DNA from: Bacteroidetes bacterium QH_7_62_13
Lineage (GTDB): Bacteria; Bacteroidota; Rhodothermia; Rhodothermales; Salinibacteraceae
Length of the DNA: 42,889 nt
Direction: 5' to 3'
NCBI GenBank assembly: GCA_003023365.1
Contig: PXTG01000056.1
Coordinates: 1-42,889, forward strand
The notes under the pieces are model-generated. The model had not been told where the DNA came from, did no database searches, and saw nothing but the letters and a program-made list of their open reading frames with translations. Position 1 is the stretch's first letter. Every line of letters starts with the position of its first letter. The position numbers were made by a program, and so were the translations under genes. Of the stretch, positions 25,728 to 33,407 are shown piece by piece.

Positions 25728-26228
25728 GTGAACGGACACGTCCTCGTTCTCAATCAGGACTACAGTGCGCTCACGGTCTGTAACGTTCAGCGGGCGGTCC
25801 TGCTGATGCACCTGCAGAAAGTGCACCTGGTGGAGTCGGTGGATGGCCAATACGTCCGCTCCCCGAGCACCCGGCTGCCCTGGCCCAGCATTGTTCGCCT
25901 CAAGTCGTACGCGCAAGTTCCCTACAAGCGGGTGATGCTGTCCCGAAAGAACGTCTTGAAGCGCGACCAGCAGACGTGCCAGTACTGCGGTCAGGAAGGG
26001 AACCTGACGATCGATCACGTCGTGCCGAAGTCGCGGGGCGGTCGTGACACGTGGGAGAATCTCGTGGCCGCCTGCGTGTCCTGCAACAACCGAAAGGGGG
26101 ATCGGACGCCGGACGAGGCGGGAATGGAGCTGGCTCGGGAGCCCTTCCGCCCCAGCTACGTGATGTTTCTGCGCGATTTTGCCGGGACCATCGATGAGGA
26201 TTGGAAGCCGTATCTCTTCTTATCGTAG
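25728..26228 (+). CDS. HNH endonuclease domain protein
   Basis: A 166-residue protein. The N-terminal half (VLVLNQDYSALTVCNVQRAVLL) is the conserved leader of a widespread bacterial HNH family. The C-terminal half has a zinc-binding HNH: CQYCGQ near residue 84, LTIDHVVPKSRGG near 93 with the catalytic His, then WENLVAACVSCNNRKGDRTP. The second CxxC completes the zinc site. The start is GTG at 25728, supported by AGGGGAGG about nine bases before it. Such proteins are common housekeeping or phage-derived nucleases whose target is unknown; no methylase or toxin-antitoxin partner is next to it. Confidence 0.9.
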   Translation: MNGHVLVLNQDYSALTVCNVQRAVLLMHLQKVHLVESVDGQYVRSPSTRLPWPSIVRLKSYAQVPYKRVMLSRKNVLKRDQQTCQYCGQEGNLTIDHVVPKSRGGRDTWENLVAACVSCNNRKGDRTPDEAGMELAREPFRPSYVMFLRDFAGTIDEDWKPYLFLS

Positions 26229-26485
26229 GGGGGCTGAGGTCGTACGGCCGCATCGATAACGGTTGCTACGCCTGCAAAGTGAACGCGTGCGAGGCAGCGA
26301 AGAGGGGCTGAAGGAGGAAACTGAGCAGGTATCACCGCCTCTATTGGTGGGCAGGCGGTCCCTTCGGCCGCGCCCTGTCGCGAGTGGGATCGCCACTTCA
26401 CCTGCAATCCCTGCGGTCTACCGATCAATGGTCCCTGTTCTTCGTTGTATGGATCGGTCTCCCCTCAAAATCCTCTAAACTACCC

Positions 26486-27025
26486 GTGAATGGCTCCCTC
26501 CTCCAGTGGGTCGCGCGAATTGCGTGGCTCGTTCCACTTCTGTTCTTTGGCCTGTCGGTGCATCAGGGGAAGGTCGCCTATGACTTGCACGCGACCAAAG
26601 TGACGGGGACACCCGCTTCGGCCGAGGTACTGGAGATGAAAAAGGGAAATCGGCAGGACGTAACCTACGATTACGTGAGTCTTCGCGTTGACCTCCCCGA
26701 CGGGGGAACGCTCACGCGAGAAAAGCTGTCGCTGCCGCACGGGCTGGTGCCTCCGCTCCTCGATCGGGAAACCCTTCAGGTAACCGTGAAAGAGGGGGCG
26801 AGCATTCCGGTCGTAATCACAGAGAAAATCGGCCCAACCCCGGCCGTAGACACGCAGATGCGCATCGCCGGTATCAATGGTCTCATGAGCCTCGGTGCGG
26901 CTCTTCTGTTCGGGTTCGGAATTTGGTTCTGGAACCGCAGCCTTCGTCGCAACGGGGATCCCGCGGATCGAGGCGTTAGCGAGTCTGATCCCGATCATCC
27001 TGCTCGACAAATGGTCCGGTCCTAG
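26486..27025 (+). CDS. two-helix membrane protein, DUF3592-like
   Basis: A 179-residue protein from a GTG at 26486 (frame open to another GTG at 26384). It has a membrane segment near residues 9-28 (IAWLVPLLFFGLSVHQ), an outside-facing domain with beta pattern (ASAEVLEMKKGNRQDVTYDYVSLRVDLPDGG), and a second segment near 136-152 (LMSLGAALLFGFGIWFW), then a polar tail. This layout fits DUF3592-type proteins, whose function is unknown. Its 3' end overlaps the convergent BlaI-TonB gene by 50 bases, an unusual tail-to-tail overlap. Confidence 0.6.
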   Translation: MNGSLLQWVARIAWLVPLLFFGLSVHQGKVAYDLHATKVTGTPASAEVLEMKKGNRQDVTYDYVSLRVDLPDGGTLTREKLSLPHGLVPPLLDRETLQVTVKEGASIPVVITEKIGPTPAVDTQMRIAGINGLMSLGAALLFGFGIWFWNRSLRRNGDPADRGVSESDPDHPARQMVRS

Positions 27026-27884
27026 CCCGAATTGGGTTCCACCCCCCAGTCACCTGTTGCGTGCTTTGGTTTGAGGAAACCGACGCATTCCGGTACTCAA
27101 ACCGTATCCGGACTTCTTGCCCCTTCAGGGAGCAGTCGATCCCGTTCCGCGGAGCACACGCCCGAAAAGGCAATATCAAGGTCGACCTGTCGGTGTTTTC
27201 GGTGGTTTTATCGGAGGAGTCGGACGGAATTCGAACCGTGATGGGAAGGGTCATCTCGGTTGGACCCGGTGCTTCGTCCATACGGCCGGGCTCAAACGTG
27301 ACCGAACGAAGGGCACGGACCGCGGCAGGGTCTAACAATCGGTGAACACCGCGCTTCACCTGAATGTCGTGGGCCGTTCCTTTCGCGTCCACGACGAACT
27401 GGAGGTGCACCTCTCCTTCAGGGCCGGACTCCTTTGCCAATTCCGGATACTGAACCTGTTCCTGGAGTGCCTGCATGCTTCCGTTCAGAGAAGGAGGCGT
27501 CTCGACGCCCTGCAAGCCGGCAGGTGTATGGGAAGAGGCGTCCTCGTTCGACGTGGACGGTGATTCGGAAAGGGCGAGGGCATCAAGTTCGGTATGGTTG
27601 AAACCGTCGGCAAAGGAAAGAAGCAAGCGAGCGTAATCACCCGGGGACGTGTGCCGCCGGATAGGGCGGCGGCGTCGCAGAAGGCTGTGCTGTACCTCGT
27701 CCGGCTGCTGGGCCGGTTCGTACACGTAGGACCGCCCCTCCTTCCGGTAGGATAGGTATCCCTCTTCGGCGAGCTTTTTCGGCACCGTCATGACCGTTGT
27801 GTCGGCCACGTCCCGGTCCTCGGTGATACGCTCGCGGACATCGGCCTCGGTGGCCTCGCCGAGATCCCACACGTGGTGGAGCAC
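26976..27884 (-). CDS. BlaI/MecI-type winged helix fused to an M56 remnant and TonB C-terminal domain
   Basis: From a GTG at 27884 the frame encodes 302 residues. Residues 1-57 are most of a BlaI winged helix (VLHHVWDLGEATEADV, then VMTVPKKLAEEGYLSYRKEGRSYVYEP). Residues 79-93 (TSPGDYARLLLSFAD) resemble a segment from M56/BlaR1 peptidase-sensor proteins. Residues 140-219 are a TonB C-terminal domain (VQYPELAKESGPEGEVHLQFVV, DPAAVRALRSVTFEPG). An 80-residue tail follows with no match. The frame continues upstream without an ATG as far as the BlaI N-terminus (SLTHLGETKLEVL), so the true start is unclear. No M56 membrane helices or zinc motif are present. Confidence 0.75.
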   Translation of the reverse strand: MLHHVWDLGEATEADVRERITEDRDVADTTVMTVPKKLAEEGYLSYRKEGRSYVYEPAQQPDEVQHSLLRRRRPIRRHTSPGDYARLLLSFADGFNHTELDALALSESPSTSNEDASSHTPAGLQGVETPPSLNGSMQALQEQVQYPELAKESGPEGEVHLQFVVDAKGTAHDIQVKRGVHRLLDPAAVRALRSVTFEPGRMDEAPGPTEMTLPITVRIPSDSSDKTTENTDRSTLILPFRACAPRNGIDCSLKGQEVRIRFEYRNASVSSNQSTQQVTGGWNPIRARTGPFVEQDDRDQTR

Positions 27885-27981
27885 CTCCAGCTTCGTTTCG
27901 CCGAGGTGAGTGAGTGATTTTCGCTGAGGTCCAGTTCTTAGTGGCGTGTTGTTCTCTGCCTCATAGAGAACCGGTCGATCT

Positions 27982-28767
27982 TTAGGAGATAGACGGGTCG
28001 GACCTCCGGTAGGGGTAGAGGGGCGCGACCCGTTCCGGATCGGCCCCGCATACGTAGTGAAGCCAAAGGAAGAGGTTGCGGAGTTGCTGGGTCAGAATGC
28101 CCTCCCGACGAAAGCGTCGCGCAGAGGTGATGACGGCGGTGTCGAGGAAGCGAAACCCGCCCCGGCTATGCAACCGATCGGCCAGCTCCAGATCTTCGAA
28201 GATGGGCCAGTCCGGATAGCCCCCGACTGCTTCAAATGCCGTCCGGGTCACGAACAGGCCCCGGTCGCCGAAACAGAGGCGAATCCATGGCCAGGCCGTG
28301 CACCACGCATAGAACCGGAGTAGGGGGGTGGGGGCGTCAAACCGGAGCCGGAACGTCCCGGCGGAGGCGCCGGGGGGCGCGAGTGTATCCCGGATGAGCG
28401 TAAGGCCGTTCGAGGGGAGGCGGGTATCGGCGTGGAGAAAGAGATAGACCTCCCCGTTTGCCGCCTCGGCCCCCCGATTCAGCTGAGAGGCACGTCCCCG
28501 GGGTGCTCGGAGGACGGTTGCCCCGGTTGCTCGTGCACATTCACGGGTGCTATCTTCTGAATGGCCATCCACGACGAGAACCTCAAACGGAGCAGTCTGC
28601 TCGTCGAGTGCCGTCAAGGTTTCTCCGATAACGGTCTCTTCGTTGAGGGTTGGAATGATGACAGAAATGAAAGATCGGTCGGTCACACTGCTGGTTGGCG
28701 CCGTAATCGGATTGAGCGGAAATGAGACCCGCTGGCTGTGGTCTCCATCGATTTGTGGGCCTACCAC
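27982..28767 (-). CDS. family 2 glycosyltransferase (TIGR04283-like)
   Basis: A protein of up to 261 residues with a GT-A fold. ISVIIPTLNEETVIGETL begins the nucleotide-binding half, VLVVDGHSEDST near residue 64 and YLFLHADTRLP near 108 (DxD) complete the donor site, and CFGDRGLFVTRTAFEAVGGYPDWPIFEDLEL near 165 is characteristic of the selenodomain-associated transferase 2 group. The GTG at 28767 overlaps the end of the upstream gene by seven bases; a GTG at 28686 just before ISVIIP is perhaps likelier. Substrate is unknown. Confidence 0.88.
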   Translation of the reverse strand: MVGPQIDGDHSQRVSFPLNPITAPTSSVTDRSFISVIIPTLNEETVIGETLTALDEQTAPFEVLVVDGHSEDSTRECARATGATVLRAPRGRASQLNRGAEAANGEVYLFLHADTRLPSNGLTLIRDTLAPPGASAGTFRLRFDAPTPLLRFYAWCTAWPWIRLCFGDRGLFVTRTAFEAVGGYPDWPIFEDLELADRLHSRGGFRFLDTAVITSARRFRREGILTQQLRNLFLWLHYVCGADPERVAPLYPYRRSDPSIS

Positions 28768-29696
28768 ATCATCTGTTTCATGCAGAACACCGATCCGCCG
28801 GCCTTAAGAAATTCGCTGGTGTCAAGCTCAACGGGGACGAAGCCTTCGGCGCGGAGGCGTTCGGTGGTGCCCTCGCAGCCTTCCTGAATCAGGACGTGCT
28901 TGCCGTCGGGGCAGTGCGCATTGCAGGCAAACTGGTGGCGTGCCTCGTTGTCCGGGGCCTCGATCACCGTGTCGAAGCACGTCTCAATCAGGGCCCGGCC
29001 CTCGTCGTTGAGCGCGTCATCGGCGATAAGGACGTGGTCCTCGTCGAGCGGGCAGAAACAGGTGTCCAGGTGATAGTAATCGGCGTCCGTCAGCTCCAGA
29101 AGCACCACACGCACGTTCAGGAGGTCGCTGATGGCCTGATAGGCATCCGGGCTCGTCCGAAATCCGTAGCCCCCCCAAAGGAGGTAGCGGCTGGGGTGCC
29201 AAATGGCGTCGCCCATGCCCTCGAAAGAGGCGTCGATGTCGTCGGGAAGGCGTTCTACCTCGTACCCCTGGTCCTCGAAGAAGTCGGCGTAGTAGGGGAC
29301 CTCGTCGCTCCGTTCGTCGGCGTGCATGCGGCTGAGGACAACGCCCCGGCGGTCGGCGTCGGGCTGGTAGAACGGCAGGGTCTGATTGGCACAGAACACC
29401 ATGTCGGGAAGGCCGCTCTTCCCATTGAGCACCGACGGGGACACGTCGAGGGCCGTGTAGGTGGCACGAAGGGCCTTCCACTGCTGAAAGGCGACATCCT
29501 TCATGACCGTCCCCACGTTCTCGGACATGTGGGGATTGATCACGTACTCGACGTCGAAGTGGGTCGGGGTCGTCAGGAGGACCCGGTGCGGTCGGGGAAG
29601 CGGGGAGAGGTCCGAGACCTGGAAATCAAGGTCGCGTGCCGAGGTATAAACCATAGGGTGGACGAAGGTTCGTGGGGAGGGGGAAGATGTCCTCAT
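28761..29696 (-). CDS. guanidino-group hydrolase of the DDAH/arginine dihydrolase superfamily
   Basis: A 311-residue enzyme of the amidinotransferase fold. The N-terminal LTTPTHFDVEYVINPHMSEN resembles the N-terminal domain of cyanobacterial arginine dihydrolase (ArgZ/AgrE), and FCANQ near 101-105 sits where family members vary between Asn and Asp. His209 in YYHLDTCFCP and Cys305 in GGSVFCMKQMMW are the expected catalytic pair. It could hydrolyse arginine to ornithine, arginine to citrulline, or methylarginines; sequence alone does not decide. A Met at 29654 is an alternative start. It overlaps the next gene by seven bases if the upstream GTG is used. Confidence 0.85.
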   Translation of the reverse strand: MRTSSPSPRTFVHPMVYTSARDLDFQVSDLSPLPRPHRVLLTTPTHFDVEYVINPHMSENVGTVMKDVAFQQWKALRATYTALDVSPSVLNGKSGLPDMVFCANQTLPFYQPDADRRGVVLSRMHADERSDEVPYYADFFEDQGYEVERLPDDIDASFEGMGDAIWHPSRYLLWGGYGFRTSPDAYQAISDLLNVRVVLLELTDADYYHLDTCFCPLDEDHVLIADDALNDEGRALIETCFDTVIEAPDNEARHQFACNAHCPDGKHVLIQEGCEGTTERLRAEGFVPVELDTSEFLKAGGSVFCMKQMMW

Positions 29697-29785
29697 AATA
29701 ACGGTTCATGAACCGCAAAATCTACGCGGGCCCCGTTCTCTCCGAGAAAATTGAACCGATGTCCTCTACCGAACCGACTTGGTTT

Positions 29786-30598
29786 TTAAAAGTCGCGGCG
29801 CGCAAAGAGGACCGAGGAGATCAGCGGATACCACGAGCTTACGGCCTGGTCCTTCGAGAGACTCGTGACGATCGTTGTGACCTCGGTGAAGTTGGGGAGG
29901 GCATGATACAGTCCCCAGAACACGGGTCTTCCCACCGGGCCGAGGACCGACGCAATCTCACCCGCGCCGGCCAGCACCATCGAGATGAAGATCAGACCGT
30001 AGGCAACGATGAGGGCGAGGGCAGTGCTCTCGGTCCATACTCCCATCAGCATGACGGCGGCGTACATGACCCCAAACATGCCGATGACGATGCCGATGGA
30101 GAGCAGGAACCGAGGATTCCAGACGCCCGATTTGATGGACATAACGAGCCACGTTCCGCCCATCAGGTAAATGGTGAGCAGGGCAATGGCGGCCCATACC
30201 CCGATCACGTGTCCGACGATTACCTGAGTTCGGCTCACGGGCTTGGAGAGCAGGAGCTCCACCCGGCCGGGGGCCTGCACGTCGGAGAAAAGACCCGCCG
30301 AGGCAAAGAGGGAGAGCAGGATTCCAATCCAGTACGCCGCCCCGGCCACTACCGACTCGACCGTCACGACGATTCGGTTGAGGGTCATCTGCGTCTGTGC
30401 CTCGGCTCCTTCTCCTGAGGGGGCGGCATTCTGCCCAAAAAGCCGTATTCCCTCAAGGGAGCCCTCCACCACGTCCAGATTGAGTGCAAACGTGACGACG
30501 AGAAGCACCAGCGAACTAATCAGAAAGAGCCCGAGCACTATCTTCTTGGCCCAGAGCTCGCGAAAGGTGAGAAGCAGCAGGCCGTAGAGCGGGCGCAT
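29786..30598 (-). CDS. ABC-2 type transporter permease
   Basis: A 270-residue protein with about six hydrophobic segments: one near the N-terminus (IVLGLFLISSLVLLVVTFAL), a 60-residue external loop, then SVVAGAAYWIGILLSLFASAG and FSDVQAPGRVELLLSKPVSRTQVIVG, the latter being the recognisable ABC-2 permease segment ('R.GTIELLLSRPVSR'). Four more helices follow. It lies 59 bases after the ATPase gene on the same strand and forms its membrane partner. The exported substrate is unknown. Confidence 0.88.
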   Translation of the reverse strand: MRPLYGLLLLTFRELWAKKIVLGLFLISSLVLLVVTFALNLDVVEGSLEGIRLFGQNAAPSGEGAEAQTQMTLNRIVVTVESVVAGAAYWIGILLSLFASAGLFSDVQAPGRVELLLSKPVSRTQVIVGHVIGVWAAIALLTIYLMGGTWLVMSIKSGVWNPRFLLSIGIVIGMFGVMYAAVMLMGVWTESTALALIVAYGLIFISMVLAGAGEIASVLGPVGRPVFWGLYHALPNFTEVTTIVTSLSKDQAVSSWYPLISSVLFARRDF

Positions 30599-30657
30599 CG
30601 ATTACGGGTTGGGAAGATGCAGGAGGGAGAACGAAATACGTAGAAGAAAAGACGTGA

Positions 30658-31608
30658 TCAGGAGGGAGGCATCTCCTCGTCCACCACGTCGATGAAGTAA
30701 TCCTCCAGGGACCGCCGCAGGGGCGTGATCGACTCAATCGCTACCTCTGCCGAGCGCAGACGGTCGAGGAGGTCGTTGAGGGACGATCGATTGTCGGCCC
30801 GAACCCGGTATCGACGGAGTTCCCCGTCGGAGGGTGCCTCGTCCGGGGAGGCCTCCAGGGCTGCGTCCGCTACGATCTCGTCCGGAATTGCGGTGGAGGT
30901 CAGATCATACACGCGCTCCACGGCCGTGAGCTCCTCAATCGTCCCCTCCCGTACCAGCCGGCCGTCCCGGAGAATGGCAACCTGCGTACACACTTTCTCA
31001 ACCTCGGAGAGCAGGTGTGAGTTCAGGAAGATCGAGGTCCCGTCGTCGCGCAGCTCTAAGACGAGATCGCGGATGACTTGTCGTCCCACGGGGTCGACCC
31101 CCGACGTTGGCTCATCGAGAAAGAGGAGGTCCGGATCGTTCAAGAGGGCCTGGGCCAGACCGAGCCGCTGGAGCATCCCCTTCGAAAACGTCTTCACCTT
31201 CGTGTCGCGCCGGTCGCCGAGACCAACTTTATCGAGAAGGGCCGCGATGCGATCCGCACGCGCGCTGCCGTCGACGTCGGCCAGGCGGCCGTACACGTGA
31301 AGGGTTTGCTCGGCGGTCAGAAAGCCCGGGAACCGGTGATTTTCGGGCAGGAACCCGATCCGCTCGCGGGCGGACGGTTGGCGGGCCGGCGTTCCGAAGA
31401 GGGACGCGGTACCGGCGGTCGGGTGGACGAGGCCGAGAAGGATCTTCACGAGGGTTGTTTTGCCGGCCCCATTCGGGCCGAGGAGGCCGAAGATGGCGCC
31501 GTCCGGCACGGTCAGGGACACCCCATCGAGGGCACGCACTGAGGACCGACCGAAAAGCCCTGTGCGGTAGGTTTTCGATAGATCGGAGACGGAAATGGCG
31601 GGGGCCAT
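30658..31608 (-). CDS. ABC transporter ATP-binding protein (ABC-2 exporter)
   Basis: A 316-residue ATPase. Walker A is GPNGAGKTT near residue 43, the Q-loop LPENHRFPGFLT near 90, the signature FSKGMLQRLGLAQA near 140, Walker B LLFLDEPTSGVDP near 162 and the switch His in LNSHLLSEVE near 196. A C-terminal extension of about 90 residues is typical of ABC-2 exporters. The ATG at 31608 is used because homology starts there (ISVSDLSKTYRTG); the longer frame to 31662 comes from MscS pseudogene sequence in the same register. It pairs with the permease downstream. Confidence 0.93.
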   Translation of the reverse strand: MAPAISVSDLSKTYRTGLFGRSSVRALDGVSLTVPDGAIFGLLGPNGAGKTTLVKILLGLVHPTAGTASLFGTPARQPSARERIGFLPENHRFPGFLTAEQTLHVYGRLADVDGSARADRIAALLDKVGLGDRRDTKVKTFSKGMLQRLGLAQALLNDPDLLFLDEPTSGVDPVGRQVIRDLVLELRDDGTSIFLNSHLLSEVEKVCTQVAILRDGRLVREGTIEELTAVERVYDLTSTAIPDEIVADAALEASPDEAPSDGELRRYRVRADNRSSLNDLLDRLRSAEVAIESITPLRRSLEDYFIDVVDEEMPPS

Positions 31609-31689
31609 GGGGAAAAAAGAGGTTGAATGAATCCGTACTCTCAGAAAGATCGGATGGACCACCGGACGAGTCCGGAAAGGGTCGGGGAA

Positions 31690-32025
31690 GCGGGCAGGGC
31701 CGGAGGCGTCGTTGATGGCGTGGACCGTCCGCTGGGGGAAAGGAATCTTCGCCCCTTATTCGTCGATGGTCCGCTTCAGGCGTTGACGGGGCTCTCGCTC
31801 GGCAGCATACTGCTCGCCAGGCTTCCCCTGCACGGGGACGCGGGCGGCCACCGAAGAGCAGGAAAAGACCGCCGATCACGTCTTTGACTAGGGGCTGGGC
31901 CCACCAAATCCGATGGCGAGACCCGCTATTCCGGCGGTGGAAAAGAGCGCCCCTACATCGAGGTTCATCTCACTGAGGATCATGATGATCGCGATGGGCC
32001 ACACCACGTGGTGCGACGCGGACTG
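31690..32025 (-). pseudogene. decayed MscS-family mechanosensitive channel gene
   Basis: Three minus-strand pieces in two or more registers match MscS order. First, SEMNLDVGALFSTAGIAGLA then IGFGGP ends at a TAG (31888-31890). Second, in another register directly behind it, LVKDVIGGLFLLF continues the channel pore helix. Third, after a further shift, GKPGEQYAAEREPRQRLKRTIDE is interrupted by a TAA (31756-31758) and continues GAKIPFPQRTVH, the normal C-terminal end of MscS proteins. The part between pore helix and C-terminus is missing. The gene is therefore truncated by a deletion and has frameshifts and stops. Confidence 0.8.
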
Positions 32026-32034
32026 AAAAAGATT

Positions 32035-32081
32035 CCCCGGCGATATGGGAGGGACCCCGAATGATCGATTCTGCTCCGGGG
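32035..32081 (-). terminator. possible terminator behind pgk
   Basis: CCCCGG at 32035-32040 pairs with CCGGGG at 32076-32081. On the minus strand it is followed by AATCTTTTTC just past the pgk stop codon. The stem is only six bases with a loop of about 35, so support is modest. Confidence 0.35.
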
Positions 32082-32082
32082 A

Positions 32083-33279
32083 TCATGCGTCCGACAGTGC
32101 CTCGATGCCGGGCAGCGAAGCGCCCTCGAGGAACGTGAGCATGGCCCCGCCACCCGTAGAGACGTGACTGATGCGGTCGGTATACCCCGAGCGTGCAAGC
32201 GCCGAAACGGAGTCCCCCCCTCCAACGACCGAGAAGGCGCCGTCATCGGTCGCCTCGGCCACAGCCTCGGCGACGTTCCTGGTGCCCTCCGCGAACTGTT
32301 CAATTTCGAACACACCCATCGGCCCGTTCCACACGATCATTTCCGCCTCCGAAATGATGTCACGGTACGTCTGGATGGTTTCGGGACCGATGTCGAGGCC
32401 CATCCTGTCTTCGGGGATCCCATCCTCGGCCACTGTCGCCGGGGCGTCTTCGTCGAGGTCGGGGGCCACCACGTGGTCGCTCGGGAGCACAATGCGTCCA
32501 TCCGCTTCCTCGTAGAGGGACTCGGCCGCGTCGATCCGATCTTCTTCGATTCGGGAGGTGCCGACGTCGCGGCCGAGCGCTTCGAGGAACGTATAGCTCA
32601 TGGCCCCACCGATGAGGAGGTGATCGGCCGAGTTCTTGAGGGCACGAATGGTCCCGAGCTTGTCGGACACCTTCGCTCCCCCCAGAATGGCAACCATCGG
32701 ATGTGCGGGCTGATCTCGGACCTGAGAGAGGGCGTCGATTTCCGACTCCATGAGACGCCCCATCACGGCCGTATCAACGAATCGGGCCACGCCGGCCGTC
32801 GAGGCGTGGGCCCGGTGGGCAGCCCCGAAGGCGTCGTTCACGTACACGTCCGCCAGAGCGGCGAGGGCCTTCGAAAATGCCTCATCGTTGGCCTTCTCTC
32901 CCGAATCAAACCGCGTATTCTCCAGCAGGATGATACTTCCCTCATTCATCCCGTCCACGACTGCCTCGACGGTGTCGCCAACCGTGTTACTGGAAAAGCG
33001 GACGCGCTCGTCGAGAAGCGTGCCGAGGTGATCGGCCACGCAGGCGAGACTCAGGTCCGGGTTCGGCTGGCCACCCGGACGTCCGAGGTGACTGATAAGA
33101 ATCACTTTTCCGTCACTGTCCAATACGTGCCGGATTGTCGGCAGGGCGGCCCGAATGCGCGTGTCGTCGGCAACCCGGGGGCTGCCGTCCTCCGAGGTGT
33201 CGAGTGGTACGTTGAAGTCCACACGGACGAGTACACGTTTGCCGCGAACAGAAATGTCGTCGAGGGTGAGCTTCGGCAT
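32083..33279 (-). CDS. pgk: phosphoglycerate kinase
   Basis: A 398-residue glycolytic enzyme that makes ATP from 1,3-bisphosphoglycerate. It opens LTLDDISVRGKRVLVRVDFNVPL, the family start. HLGRPGG near residue 65, the transit segment VYVNDAFGAAHRAHAS near 150, AILGGAKVSDK near 197, and the C-terminal hinge ending VVGGGDSVSALARSG, then HVSTGGGAMLTFLEG are all present. Length is normal. It sits 128 bases behind gap in the same direction, so gap-pgk is probably one transcript. Confidence 0.97.
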   Translation of the reverse strand: MPKLTLDDISVRGKRVLVRVDFNVPLDTSEDGSPRVADDTRIRAALPTIRHVLDSDGKVILISHLGRPGGQPNPDLSLACVADHLGTLLDERVRFSSNTVGDTVEAVVDGMNEGSIILLENTRFDSGEKANDEAFSKALAALADVYVNDAFGAAHRAHASTAGVARFVDTAVMGRLMESEIDALSQVRDQPAHPMVAILGGAKVSDKLGTIRALKNSADHLLIGGAMSYTFLEALGRDVGTSRIEEDRIDAAESLYEEADGRIVLPSDHVVAPDLDEDAPATVAEDGIPEDRMGLDIGPETIQTYRDIISEAEMIVWNGPMGVFEIEQFAEGTRNVAEAVAEATDDGAFSVVGGGDSVSALARSGYTDRISHVSTGGGAMLTFLEGASLPGIEALSDA

Positions 33280-33407
33280 GGGCGGAGGGAACGATGATAA
33301 AGGTGGTGAAACGGGCCGGGGCGGTTGGAACGGAGGGGAGGGCGGGTTTCAAAGACCCTCTCCTAGCTACCAACCGCTGCATGAGGCCCGACGTAGGGGC
33401 GGCCGTC

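Noticed and set aside
31609-31662. Extended N-terminus of the ABC ATPase
   Set aside because: The extra codons are remnants of the MscS C-terminal region; family homology begins at the ATG at 31608.
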